Shown here one piece after another: positions 1-5,621 of a stretch of DNA of 5,621 nt. Origin of the DNA: UBA1181 sp045113275 (GTDB taxonomy: Bacteria; Bacteroidota; Bacteroidia; Bacteroidales; Paludibacteraceae); NCBI GenBank assembly GCA_045113275.1, contig JBGUIU010000222.1, positions 1 to 5,621 on the forward strand, read 5' to 3'. Each line of letters opens with the position of its first letter. Position 1 is the stretch's first letter. The notes under the pieces are model-generated. The model was not told the DNA's origin, did not search any database, and saw only the letters and a list, made by a program, of their open reading frames with translations. Both the position numbers and the translations under genes were made by a program.

Positions 1-537
1 TTACTTAATAATCTCCATTCCTTTTTTCAAGGCAGCCTCATTCATTGGGATGAGGTGGTGGTGACGTTCAGGAAGGGTTTTCTTCAAACCTTTCAATACG
101 TTTTCCAACTCTACGATAGGTCTGATTTTCAAGAATCCACCTAATAGAATCATGTTGAAGGATTTAGCTGCGTTCATTTCGATGCAGGCATCCATTGCAT
201 TGATTTTGTGGATGTTGATATCTTTTCTGGTTGGTTCGGTTGTGATTCCGTATGGGTCATAAATCAATGTACCACCAGGTTTGATTGTTTTTTCAAACTT
301 GTCCAATGATTGTTGGTTCAAGATGATAGCAGTATCGTAAGAGTTCAAGATTGGAGAACTAATCTTCTCGTCACTTAAGATAACGGTTACGTTAGCTGTA
401 CCACCACGTTGTTCAGGACCATAAGCAGGCATCCAAGTTACCTCTTTTCCCTGCATCAAACCAGAGTAAGCAAGAATCTTACCCATAGAGAGAACTCCTT
501 GTCCTCCGAATCCAGCTATGATAATTTCTTCTTTCAT
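1..537 (-). CDS. 2-oxoacid:ferredoxin oxidoreductase, gamma subunit
   Basis: This is the gamma subunit of a four-subunit 2-oxoacid:ferredoxin oxidoreductase, a cytosolic complex that converts 2-oxoacid plus CoA to acyl-CoA, CO2 and reduced ferredoxin. At 178 aa it has the normal length for a stand-alone gamma subunit. The family signatures are visible: a glycine-rich N-terminal loop (AGFGGQGVLSMGK, residues 8-20) and the PAYGPEQRGGTANV motif (37-50), followed by a short Ser-Pro turn (61-62). In related enzymes this domain helps bind CoA. It is the last gene of the operon in view, 11 nt after the beta gene. The TAA stop occupies the first three bases of the window, so the gene is complete but anything downstream is unseen. 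The ATG at 537 has an A-rich leader and no Shine-Dalgarno site. Equivalent names elsewhere are VorC/KorC/PorG-like; naming varies, so no symbol is given. Confidence 0.93.
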   Translation of the reverse strand: MKEEIIIAGFGGQGVLSMGKILAYSGLMQGKEVTWMPAYGPEQRGGTANVTVILSDEKISSPILNSYDTAIILNQQSLDKFEKTIKPGGTLIYDPYGITTEPTRKDINIHKINAMDACIEMNAAKSFNMILLGGFLKIRPIVELENVLKGLKKTLPERHHHLIPMNEAALKKGMEIIK

Positions 538-548
538 TTCGTCTGATT

Positions 549-1325
549 TTATTTGTTAGCGTCTTTATCTATTAAATCACCAAGAGGGTATTGAGGGAAC
601 ATATTCTCTTCCATCCATTTGTTGGCTTTTTCAGGAGTAAGTTTCCAACCTGATGAACAAGTAGAAACTACTTCTACCACACTTGTACCGCCGTTACCAT
701 CCATACAATTTTCGAAGGCTTTTCTGATTGCTTTCTTTGTTTTACGAACGGCTGCAGCAGTTTGAACGCTTTGACGAGTCACATAACGTATTCCTTCCAA
801 ATCTTTCAATTGATTTGTGATCTTCAAAGGATAACCGTTTAATTTCACATCACGTCCGTATGGGCAAGTAGCTGTTTTCATACCTTCGATTGTCGTAGGA
901 GCCATTTGACCACCCGTCATACCATAGATACCATTGTTGATGAAGATGATTGCAATGCTTTCTCCACGGTTGCAAGCATGAATTGTTTCAGCTGTACCGA
1001 TAGCAGCAAGGTCACCGTCACCCTGATAGGTGAAGACGAGTTTGTTCGGACGAAGACGTTTGATAGCTGTTGCCAAGGCAGGAGCACGACCGTGAGCTGC
1101 TTCTTCCCAATCGATATCAATATAGTTGTATGCAAATACTGCACAACCTACAGGAGTGACACCGATGGTTTCTTCTACTAAGCCCATTTCTTCGATTACT
1201 TCTGCAATCAATTTATGAACGACACCGTGGCTACATCCAGGGCAATAGTGCATTGGATTGTCGTTCATGATGTCTGGTTTCTTATATACCAGATTTTCGG
1301 GTTTTATTATATCTTCTAATGCCAT
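549..1325 (-). CDS. 2-oxoacid:ferredoxin oxidoreductase, beta subunit (TPP-binding)
   Basis: This is the thiamine-diphosphate-binding beta subunit (258 aa, normal length) of the 2-oxoacid:ferredoxin oxidoreductase. It holds the cofactor that attacks the 2-oxoacid. Visible motifs are CPGCSHG at 28-34, the usual KorB/VorA-type start of the domain; HGRAPALATAIK at 78-89; and the TPP/Mg motif GDGD at 102-105, followed about 25 residues later by INNGIYGMTGGQMAPTT (129-145), which completes the diphosphate and metal site. There is no C-terminal cluster domain like that of the single-chain pyruvate enzymes, so electrons must leave through the separate ferredoxin subunit. It starts 22 nt after the alpha gene and ends 11 nt before gamma, which fits translation from one mRNA. 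The family is certain. The substrate (2-oxoisovalerate, 2-oxoglutarate or another 2-oxoacid) cannot be settled from this subunit by eye. Confidence 0.94.
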   Translation of the reverse strand: MALEDIIKPENLVYKKPDIMNDNPMHYCPGCSHGVVHKLIAEVIEEMGLVEETIGVTPVGCAVFAYNYIDIDWEEAAHGRAPALATAIKRLRPNKLVFTYQGDGDLAAIGTAETIHACNRGESIAIIFINNGIYGMTGGQMAPTTIEGMKTATCPYGRDVKLNGYPLKITNQLKDLEGIRYVTRQSVQTAAAVRKTKKAIRKAFENCMDGNGGTSVVEVVSTCSSGWKLTPEKANKWMEENMFPQYPLGDLIDKDANK

Positions 1326-1347
1326 TTTTCTATTTCGATTAAGTGAA

Positions 1348-2427
1348 TTACATTAATTTAGTCTTCACAGCATTAACAATCTCGTCTGGTGTAAATACGA
1401 TACCACCTAAACGACCGTAGTGTTCAACTGGAACTTTTCCGTTAACAGCCAAGCGTACATCCTCTACCATCTGACCTGCATTCAACTCTACAGACAACAT
1501 AGCTTTTACCTTGTTTGCATAGTTTGCAATCACTTTAGTAGGGAATGGCCACAATGTGATTGGACGAAGTAAACCTAGTTTAATGCCTTCTTCACGAGCC
1601 ATCTCGCAAGCTTTTTGACAGATACGTGCTGAACAGCCAAATGCTACCAATAAGTATTCTGCGTCGTCACAAAGGATCTCTTCGTAACGTACTTCATTTT
1701 CTTCGATCTGTTTGTATTTAGCTTGGAAACGAAGGTTGTTTTGTTCCATTACTTCTGGCTTCAACTCCAATGAAGTGATGATGTTGTTCTTACGAGACAT
1801 CTTTCTTCCGGTAGCAGCCCATGGACATTGCTTTTCGATTTCTTCGTCTGTGCGTCTTGGTTTGTAATCAGGAAGCACTACTTTTTCCATCATTTGTCCG
1901 ATAACACCATCGGCCAAGATGATAGCTGGATTTCTATATTTGAAAGCCAAGTCGAATGCAAGACCTACGAAATCTGCCATTTCTTGTACAGAAGCAGGTG
2001 CTAATGCGATTAAACGATAGTCTCCATGTCCACCACCTTTTGTGGTTTGAAAATAGTCAGACTGACTAGGTTGGATGGTACCCAATCCAGGACCACCACG
2101 CATTACATTGACGATTAAAGCAGGTAATTCAGCTCCAGCTAAATAAGAGATACCCTCTTGCATCAAGGAAACTCCAGGACTGGAAGATGAGGTCATAACT
2201 TTTTTACCTGTGGCAGCTCCACCATATACCATATTGATGGAAGACACTTCACTTTCTGCTTGTAGCACTACCATACCAGTCTCTTTCCATGGCTCCACCT
2301 CCATAAGGGTCTCCATTACTTCTGACTGAGGAGTGATAGGGTAACCGAAGTAACCATCGCATCCGCAACGAATTGCAGCGTGAGCAATAGCTTCGTTACC
2401 TTTCATTAACTTTACTTCTTCACTCAT
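1348..2427 (-). CDS. vorB: 2-oxoacid:ferredoxin oxidoreductase, alpha subunit (VorB-like)
   Basis: This is the alpha subunit (359 aa), which pairs with beta to form the active site. The pyrimidine-binding domain comes first: GYPITPQSE at 28-36, QAESE at 56-60 with the acidic residue expected to activate the TPP aminopyrimidine, and the MTSSSSPG stretch at 78-85. The hallmark MRGGPGLGT (109-117) and DYFQTTKGGGHGDY (124-137) motifs follow. The C-terminal part, from about 255, is the transketolase-C-like domain, including LGLLRPITLWPFP. The 359-aa single-domain form, without a fused gamma domain, fits the VorB class often annotated as 3-methyl-2-oxobutanoate dehydrogenase. The larger KorA chains of some 600 aa carry gamma and alpha fused. 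The gene begins 6 nt after the ferredoxin subunit. The family call is firm; preference for branched-chain 2-oxoacids is an annotation convention rather than something the residues prove, and 2-oxoglutarate or aromatic 2-oxoacids remain possible. Confidence 0.9.
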   Translation of the reverse strand: MSEEVKLMKGNEAIAHAAIRCGCDGYFGYPITPQSEVMETLMEVEPWKETGMVVLQAESEVSSINMVYGGAATGKKVMTSSSSPGVSLMQEGISYLAGAELPALIVNVMRGGPGLGTIQPSQSDYFQTTKGGGHGDYRLIALAPASVQEMADFVGLAFDLAFKYRNPAIILADGVIGQMMEKVVLPDYKPRRTDEEIEKQCPWAATGRKMSRKNNIITSLELKPEVMEQNNLRFQAKYKQIEENEVRYEEILCDDAEYLLVAFGCSARICQKACEMAREEGIKLGLLRPITLWPFPTKVIANYANKVKAMLSVELNAGQMVEDVRLAVNGKVPVEHYGRLGGIVFTPDEIVNAVKTKLM

Positions 2428-2433
2428 CTTATC

Positions 2434-2661
2434 TTAATCTATTTTCGTTTTATACACTGAAATACATCCGTCAGGACATACAATACCACAACTTGCGCAA
2501 CCTATGCACGCTTCTTCATTTGCCATGATGGCATAATTGTAACCTTTTGCATTTACTTGTTTGGACATAGCCAAGACTTTAGCAGGACAAGCTACAACGC
2601 ACAACTGGCATCCTTTACATCTGTCTTTGTTAACTACAACAGCTCCTTGAAATTTAGCCAT
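2434..2661 (-). CDS. 2x[4Fe-4S] ferredoxin subunit of 2-oxoacid oxidoreductase
   Basis: This small (75 aa) electron-transfer subunit carries two complete 4Fe-4S cluster motifs of the CxxCxxCxxxCP type: Cys15, 18, 21, 25 followed by Pro26, and Cys52, 55, 58, 62 followed by Pro63. A further Cys66 lies four residues after the second motif and is not needed for either cluster. In VOR/KOR complexes this delta-type subunit accepts electrons from the TPP site and passes them to external ferredoxin. It is the first gene of the operon, with alpha starting 6 nt after its stop. The ATG at 2661 is chosen because it is preceded by an A-rich leader (AAAAACAAGTAAAAATG) a short distance after a predicted -7 promoter element. 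The downstream genes make the assignment far stronger than the sequence alone would, since free ferredoxins look alike. Related names are VorD/KorD/PorD. Confidence 0.93.
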   Translation of the reverse strand: MAKFQGAVVVNKDRCKGCQLCVVACPAKVLAMSKQVNAKGYNYAIMANEEACIGCASCGIVCPDGCISVYKTKID

Positions 2662-2696
2662 TTTTACTTGTTTTTAATGTCGAGAATTTATATTTG

Positions 2697-2704
2697 CAAA
2701 GGTA
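2697..2704 (-). promoter_or_regulatory. Bacteroidales-type -7 element for the oxidoreductase operon
   Basis: On the minus strand this reads TACCTTTG, a full match to the Bacteroides primary-sigma -7 consensus TAnnTTTG. It lies 35 nt upstream of the ferredoxin-subunit ATG, giving a predicted leader of about 30 nt. No good -33 TTTG is present at the expected distance. The nearest candidate is TTTA at 2722-2725 (17-nt spacer), which lies inside the upstream terminator hairpin. The element is well placed between the terminator and the first gene of the operon. The start of transcription itself is inferred. Confidence 0.6.
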
Positions 2705-2705
2705 T

Positions 2706-2747
2706 AAAAAAAATCTAAAAGTAAATAGGTATTTGCTTTTAGATTTT
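2706..2747 (-). terminator. Intrinsic terminator after the acylation genes
   Basis: A perfect 12-bp inverted repeat pairs AAAATCTAAAAG (2710-2721) with CTTTTAGATTTT (2736-2747). On the minus strand it is followed by a run of eight Ts (2713-2706, partly shared with the stem base), the arrangement of a Rho-independent terminator. It begins 28 nt after the stop of the acyltransferase-3 gene and should end that transcript. The stem is AT-rich, with only two G-C pairs, so efficiency may be moderate. It can be extended inward by 4 or 5 A-T pairs across one mismatch. That mismatch is A.C in minus-strand RNA but a tolerable U.G wobble in plus-strand RNA. The plus side is also followed by T-rich sequence (TTTTGTTTTTG), so the hairpin may work in both directions. 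Confidence 0.8.
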
Positions 2748-2775
2748 GTTTTTGTTGTTGTTATTTGAAATGACT

Positions 2776-3795
2776 CTATTTGGGTTGCAATTTATCGTTA
2801 ATCCATCCGATGAATCGTTTTTCAACTGGAACTATATACTTGTTGGTTAACCATATAATGAATATGGATAGTAAAACGATTCCCAGTGGATTGGTTGGTT
2901 GAATCAAAATTCCAAAGATAGCGGCAAACTGTGTTACAATGGTTTTTATAGCATTCTCGCTACCATAAAGATAGAGCGAATTGGTTCCTATATTTCCACA
3001 CAGTTTTAAATCTTCTAATAATTTTGATAATAGGATGAAAAATAGAATGATAATACCCGTTAAGATAATAGCATAATATAGTTGAAGAATGAAAAATGGT
3101 GAATTTGTCATAAATGCAAATAAATCTTTTCCTCCTAATAAAGCTATTGAATATATGCTGGAAAATGCGAAGAAAATGCCAAATAATGTCTTTTTCTTTG
3201 TTGTGTCAAATTTAAATAGTTCGGTTATCCATGGATATGTTACGAATCCTAGTGCATAAAAGAAAATATAAAACATTGCACTATCCACATTCCAATACCA
3301 GCTAGGCGTGATGAGTGGTTTGATAGAAGAAATGATTTCAACCCATAGAAGTAGTCCAAATGAAATGATAAGCATTAACCATTTATATTTGACGAGTCGA
3401 ATGAAATAAAATAATATTTGTACGACAAATAAACAGGTCAAGAACCACATGTCTCCAGCATATATACTATTTCTAATAGCTCCAGTACATGCTGATAATG
3501 TGATATTGTGTATAAATGAATCGAAAGATCCTCCTTGTAGAAGAGAAATAAACTGATTGATTATAATAAAAAACAGGGCAGGGATTAATAGTTGCTTTGC
3601 TTTTTTGATAGCATATTTAACAAATGGAAGTTCTTTGCTTAAATTTTCAGTGCATCCGGATAGGAAGAAAAATAGGGGTACATGAAAGGAAAATATAAAA
3701 CTGTGAATATTTCCCGTTATAACTCCATAATGTCCTATGTAAACGGCAACTATAGCAAAACAGCGAGCTATGTCTATCCATTGAATTCTGTTCAT
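2776..3795 (-). CDS. Acyltransferase family 3 integral-membrane protein
   Basis: This 339-aa protein belongs to acyltransferase family 3 (the OafA/OatA/WecH/NodX type), inner-membrane enzymes that use acyl-CoA, usually acetyl-CoA, to acylate sugars of exported or surface glycans. About ten hydrophobic segments can be counted, roughly at 8-25, 31-48, 68-86, 115-138, 139-159, 167-191, 204-223, 236-257, 274-298 and 304-322, the usual number. The N-terminal signature WIDIARCFAIVAVYIGHYG (6-24) includes Arg11 and His22, and FHVPLFFFLSG (37-47) is the second conserved block. The tail ending PVEKRFIGW is also typical. No extra SGNH domain is fused. It starts 32 nt after the AlgJ-like gene with no promoter seen in the gap, so it is probably co-transcribed. 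Substrate is unknown; acetylation of the glycan served by its neighbours is the simplest inference. Base composition is markedly AT-rich. Confidence 0.88.
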   Translation of the reverse strand: MNRIQWIDIARCFAIVAVYIGHYGVITGNIHSFIFSFHVPLFFFLSGCTENLSKELPFVKYAIKKAKQLLIPALFFIIINQFISLLQGGSFDSFIHNITLSACTGAIRNSIYAGDMWFLTCLFVVQILFYFIRLVKYKWLMLIISFGLLLWVEIISSIKPLITPSWYWNVDSAMFYIFFYALGFVTYPWITELFKFDTTKKKTLFGIFFAFSSIYSIALLGGKDLFAFMTNSPFFILQLYYAIILTGIIILFFILLSKLLEDLKLCGNIGTNSLYLYGSENAIKTIVTQFAAIFGILIQPTNPLGIVLLSIFIIWLTNKYIVPVEKRFIGWINDKLQPK

Positions 3796-3827
3796 GTGTT
3801 CTGTTTTTTTTAGTTAATGATGGTCGT

Positions 3828-4964
3828 TTAAATTAAAGATAATACATCAACATACCTCTCAACAATTTCATATATGAGAATGTCTGGCTTCTCTCTTTCC
3901 AATAATTCTTTGTCGAAATAGATGTCTCCGATACTTTGATTGTGAAATAATTCATGACAGGATCCTGCAACCAACTCATAGAGGTTGTTACAGAAAGAAT
4001 CTCCGTATAAAGCAATTTTTCCTGCTTTTACATTCGCATTTTTTGCATGAAATTTTAATACTAGATAATGATTCTCATATTTCTCTTGAGTAGCTGTCTC
4101 AATCTGTTCGATGTTGTGCTCCTTTAATCTATATAGGTCAACGTATTCTGTATTGTCGATAGATAACATTTTGGCTAAATCCATTCCTTTGAAGCAAGAG
4201 TCTTCTATAATCGTAATGTCATCTAATGTTAAACATTTTATATCGGGTACTAGCTGGTGGGCTTTGGTAAAAATCTTGGTATAAGCCGCCCATGCACCAT
4301 GGAAATTCCAGTGAGAATCCTTTTTGTGGTAGATGTTTTCTTTACAGATCATTTTGTGATTTTTTAATGTGTCGATGATGTTGATGTAGTTAATATCCAT
4401 CGACTTAAGCAATTCATCTACTTGTTCAATTCTACTAAGACCTTTCTTCTTAAAATTAAAAGGATAATATTCAGGATAGATGGTTTGTTTGTCTGGCGCT
4501 AATGTGATAATAAATTTTATTCCCAAAGAATCACAGAAGTGTTGTTTCCTTAGTATACTATTTTTTATATCCTCCAATTCTTCTTTTGATAGAGGTCTAT
4601 AGCCTAAATTTTTGTCAACTAATAAAGCGTATTCGTTTCCTAAATAGAACCATCCGTCTTTTCCGATAACAACGGATTTCTCCAATGGGTTGGATCTCAT
4701 TTTTAGTTTTAATTCGTTGTAAAATACGGTGAATTGGTTTTTAAATATGTAATTGTCATTGTAATATTGTTCATATTCGTGAGAATAATTTTTCAGAGAC
4801 ATATTACAAGATAGAGAATCGTTGATAATTTGGAATGTAGGTTTCTTTGCTAATTCTCTGTTTTCTATATTCGTGCTGTTATTGTTGGGGAATAGATATT
4901 TTATTACGACAGGACTAAGTAATAGCACTGCGAAACTGAATAATATGAAATGTCTTCGAATCAT
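3828..4964 (-). CDS. AlgJ/AlgX-like SGNH O-acetyltransferase-type protein
   Basis: This 378-aa protein resembles the AlgJ/AlgX/DltD-like partners of MBOAT acyltransferases. They act outside the cytoplasmic membrane and transfer acetyl groups to polysaccharide hydroxyls. An N-terminal hydrophobic segment (about 6-24) after MIRRH looks like an uncleaved signal anchor, with the rest in the periplasm. The family blocks appear in order: ENRELAKKP (34-42), KDGWFYLG (102-109), FIITLAPDKQTIYPEYYP (151-168), YHKKDSHWNFHGA (212-224), YGDSFCNNL (320-328) and a terminal EIVERY (366-371). The likely catalytic set is Asp216, His218 and Ser323. The D-x-H motif preceding the GDSF serine is the permuted order known for AlgX-type SGNH domains. 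There is no C-terminal carbohydrate-binding module as in AlgX, so AlgJ-like is the better description. The gene starts 3 nt after the MBOAT stop, a strong sign of coupled function. The target glycan is unknown. Confidence 0.87.
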   Translation of the reverse strand: MIRRHFILFSFAVLLLSPVVIKYLFPNNNSTNIENRELAKKPTFQIINDSLSCNMSLKNYSHEYEQYYNDNYIFKNQFTVFYNELKLKMRSNPLEKSVVIGKDGWFYLGNEYALLVDKNLGYRPLSKEELEDIKNSILRKQHFCDSLGIKFIITLAPDKQTIYPEYYPFNFKKKGLSRIEQVDELLKSMDINYINIIDTLKNHKMICKENIYHKKDSHWNFHGAWAAYTKIFTKAHQLVPDIKCLTLDDITIIEDSCFKGMDLAKMLSIDNTEYVDLYRLKEHNIEQIETATQEKYENHYLVLKFHAKNANVKAGKIALYGDSFCNNLYELVAGSCHELFHNQSIGDIYFDKELLEREKPDILIYEIVERYVDVLSLI

Positions 4965-4967
4965 AAA

Positions 4968-5621
4968 TTAGAATCTAAAATAAATGAATGGATTATAGTT
5001 GCTCGCCGTTGTGAAAATAATGGCAAGGATAAATAGTGCAAAGATGGCTATTGTCCTAATCCATTTCGTGTTTTCTGTTTGTATGAATTTGTCGCTGATA
5101 ATGACAAATATTGGCATAGAGAAAAGTAATGCTAGCGCAGCAATGATGTAGTTGAAATTGTTTAAAAGTGTCAATTGCTGAATTTTGCATATGCCTTCGT
5201 TACCTGCAGTGAAGCTAAACATGGTTTTGATGTAGTGTAATGCCGAAGTTAAACAGGTCGCGCGGAAGAATACCCATCCAATCATCACAACCAATATCGT
5301 GTAGATGTGTTGAATGGATGCATGTGTTTTTTCTAATATCTTGCCAAATCCAATTCTTTCGATGATAAGGAATAATCCGTGGAAAAGTCCCCAAGCCACA
5401 AAGTTCCAGCTGGCTCCATGCCATAGTCCGGTGATGGCAAAAACGATGAAGAGGTTGATGTAGGTGCGATGGGTTCCTTTTCTATTTCCTCCTAATGGGA
5501 TATAAAGATAATCTCTGAACCATGAGGAGAGGGAGATATGCCATCTTCTCCAGAATTCTCGGATGCTCTTGGATATATAAGGATAGTTGAAGTTCTCTAA
5601 GAAATTGTATCCGAACATTTT
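4968..5621 (-). CDS. MBOAT-family O-acyltransferase (AlgI-like), C-terminal part
   Basis: This is the C-terminal half of an AlgI-type membrane-bound O-acyltransferase, which carries acyl groups from cytoplasmic CoA thioesters through the membrane to a periplasmic partner. The reading frame stays open to the right edge. The first Met in view (base 5618) is preceded by an in-frame Lys codon and lies inside the conserved MFGYNFLENFNYPY block, which is mid-protein in AlgI, so it is not the true start. Full-length members are about 460-520 aa, so roughly half is missing. Counting from that Met: EFWRRWHISLSSWFRDYLYIP at about 21-41 with His27, GLWHGASWNF at 64-73 with the invariant catalytic-type His67, GWVFFRA at 114-120, several membrane segments, and a C-terminal NPFIYFRF of the kind usual in bacterial MBOATs. 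It overlaps nothing and is followed after 3 nt by its likely SGNH partner. Family call is firm; the glycan substrate is not determinable here. Confidence 0.92.
   Translation of the reverse strand, partial: KMFGYNFLENFNYPYISKSIREFWRRWHISLSSWFRDYLYIPLGGNRKGTHRTYINLFIVFAITGLWHGASWNFVAWGLFHGLFLIIERIGFGKILEKTHASIQHIYTILVVMIGWVFFRATCLTSALHYIKTMFSFTAGNEGICKIQQLTLLNNFNYIIAALALLFSMPIFVIISDKFIQTENTKWIRTIAIFALFILAIIFTTASNYNPFIYFRF

Noticed and set aside
917..1144. 75-codon alternative minus-strand frame inside the beta-subunit gene
   Set aside because: It is fully contained in the beta gene, whose CPGC, GDGD and YGMTGGQ motifs prove the other frame.
906..1181. 91-codon open frame on the plus strand, opposite the beta-subunit gene
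   Set aside because: It is antisense to a strongly conserved TPP-binding gene, shows a cysteine- and threonine-rich composition typical of a shadow frame, and has no family features.
2744..2765. GTT-rich low-complexity stretch resembling a short tandem repeat
   Set aside because: Only three perfect GTT units occur within generally T-rich terminator-flanking DNA; there is no sign of a functional repeat.
3796..3827. Possible separate promoter for the acyltransferase-3 gene
   Set aside because: The 32-nt gap holds an A-rich leader on the minus strand but no TAnnTTTG match, so readthrough from the SGNH gene is the simpler reading.
3833..4015. 60-codon minus-strand frame within the 3' end of the SGNH gene
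   Set aside because: The overlapping frame carries the conserved GDSF and ER motifs of the real protein; this one has no recognisable features.
5215..5424. 69-codon minus-strand frame within the MBOAT gene
   Set aside because: The region encodes the conserved LWHGASW and GWVFFRA blocks in the other frame, so this is a shadow.
4968..5618. A complete short 216-aa MBOAT protein starting at the Met at 5618
   Set aside because: That Met is within a block that lies mid-protein in AlgI-type enzymes and the frame stays open to the window edge, so the gene is cut by the window rather than naturally short.

Overview
All seven genes lie on the minus strand, so transcription runs from right to left. 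The window most likely comes from a gut-type member of the Bacteroidales (Bacteroides/Parabacteroides group). This rests on three things: a TAnnTTTG-type -7 element just upstream of the first metabolic gene, A-rich leaders in place of Shine-Dalgarno sites, and protein sequences typical of that group. The taxonomic placement is inference, because no marker gene is present.

Right half (5621 to 2776): an AT-rich three-gene module for O-acylation of an exported polysaccharide. It reads, in transcription order, a membrane-bound O-acyltransferase of the AlgI/MBOAT family (5' end outside the window), a membrane-anchored AlgJ/AlgX-like SGNH protein, and an integral-membrane acyltransferase of family 3. 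The first two are 3 nt apart and form the classic pair: the MBOAT moves acyl groups across the membrane and the SGNH protein places them on sugar hydroxyls. The third gene follows after 32 nt and belongs to a separate acyltransferase family. The glycan is not identifiable from this window.

Centre (2662 to 2775): a compact 114-nt junction. A 12-bp perfect hairpin followed by eight Ts should end the acylation transcript. The T-run touches a -7 promoter element (TACCTTTG) for the next operon. A second -7-like element on the + strand overlaps it back to back.

Left half (2661 to 1): a four-gene operon for a four-subunit 2-oxoacid:ferredoxin oxidoreductase (VOR/KOR type). The order is a 2x[4Fe-4S] ferredoxin subunit, alpha (VorB-like), TPP-binding beta and gamma. 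Gaps are 6, 22 and 11 nt. The complex would couple oxidative decarboxylation of a 2-oxoacid to acyl-CoA with reduction of ferredoxin, or run in reverse as a reductive carboxylase in an anaerobe. The terminator and the composition change suggest the two halves are separate transcription units with no obvious shared pathway. I see no CRISPR array, tRNA, rRNA, insertion sequence or convincing new system; every substantial reading frame on the minus strand is explained by a known family.
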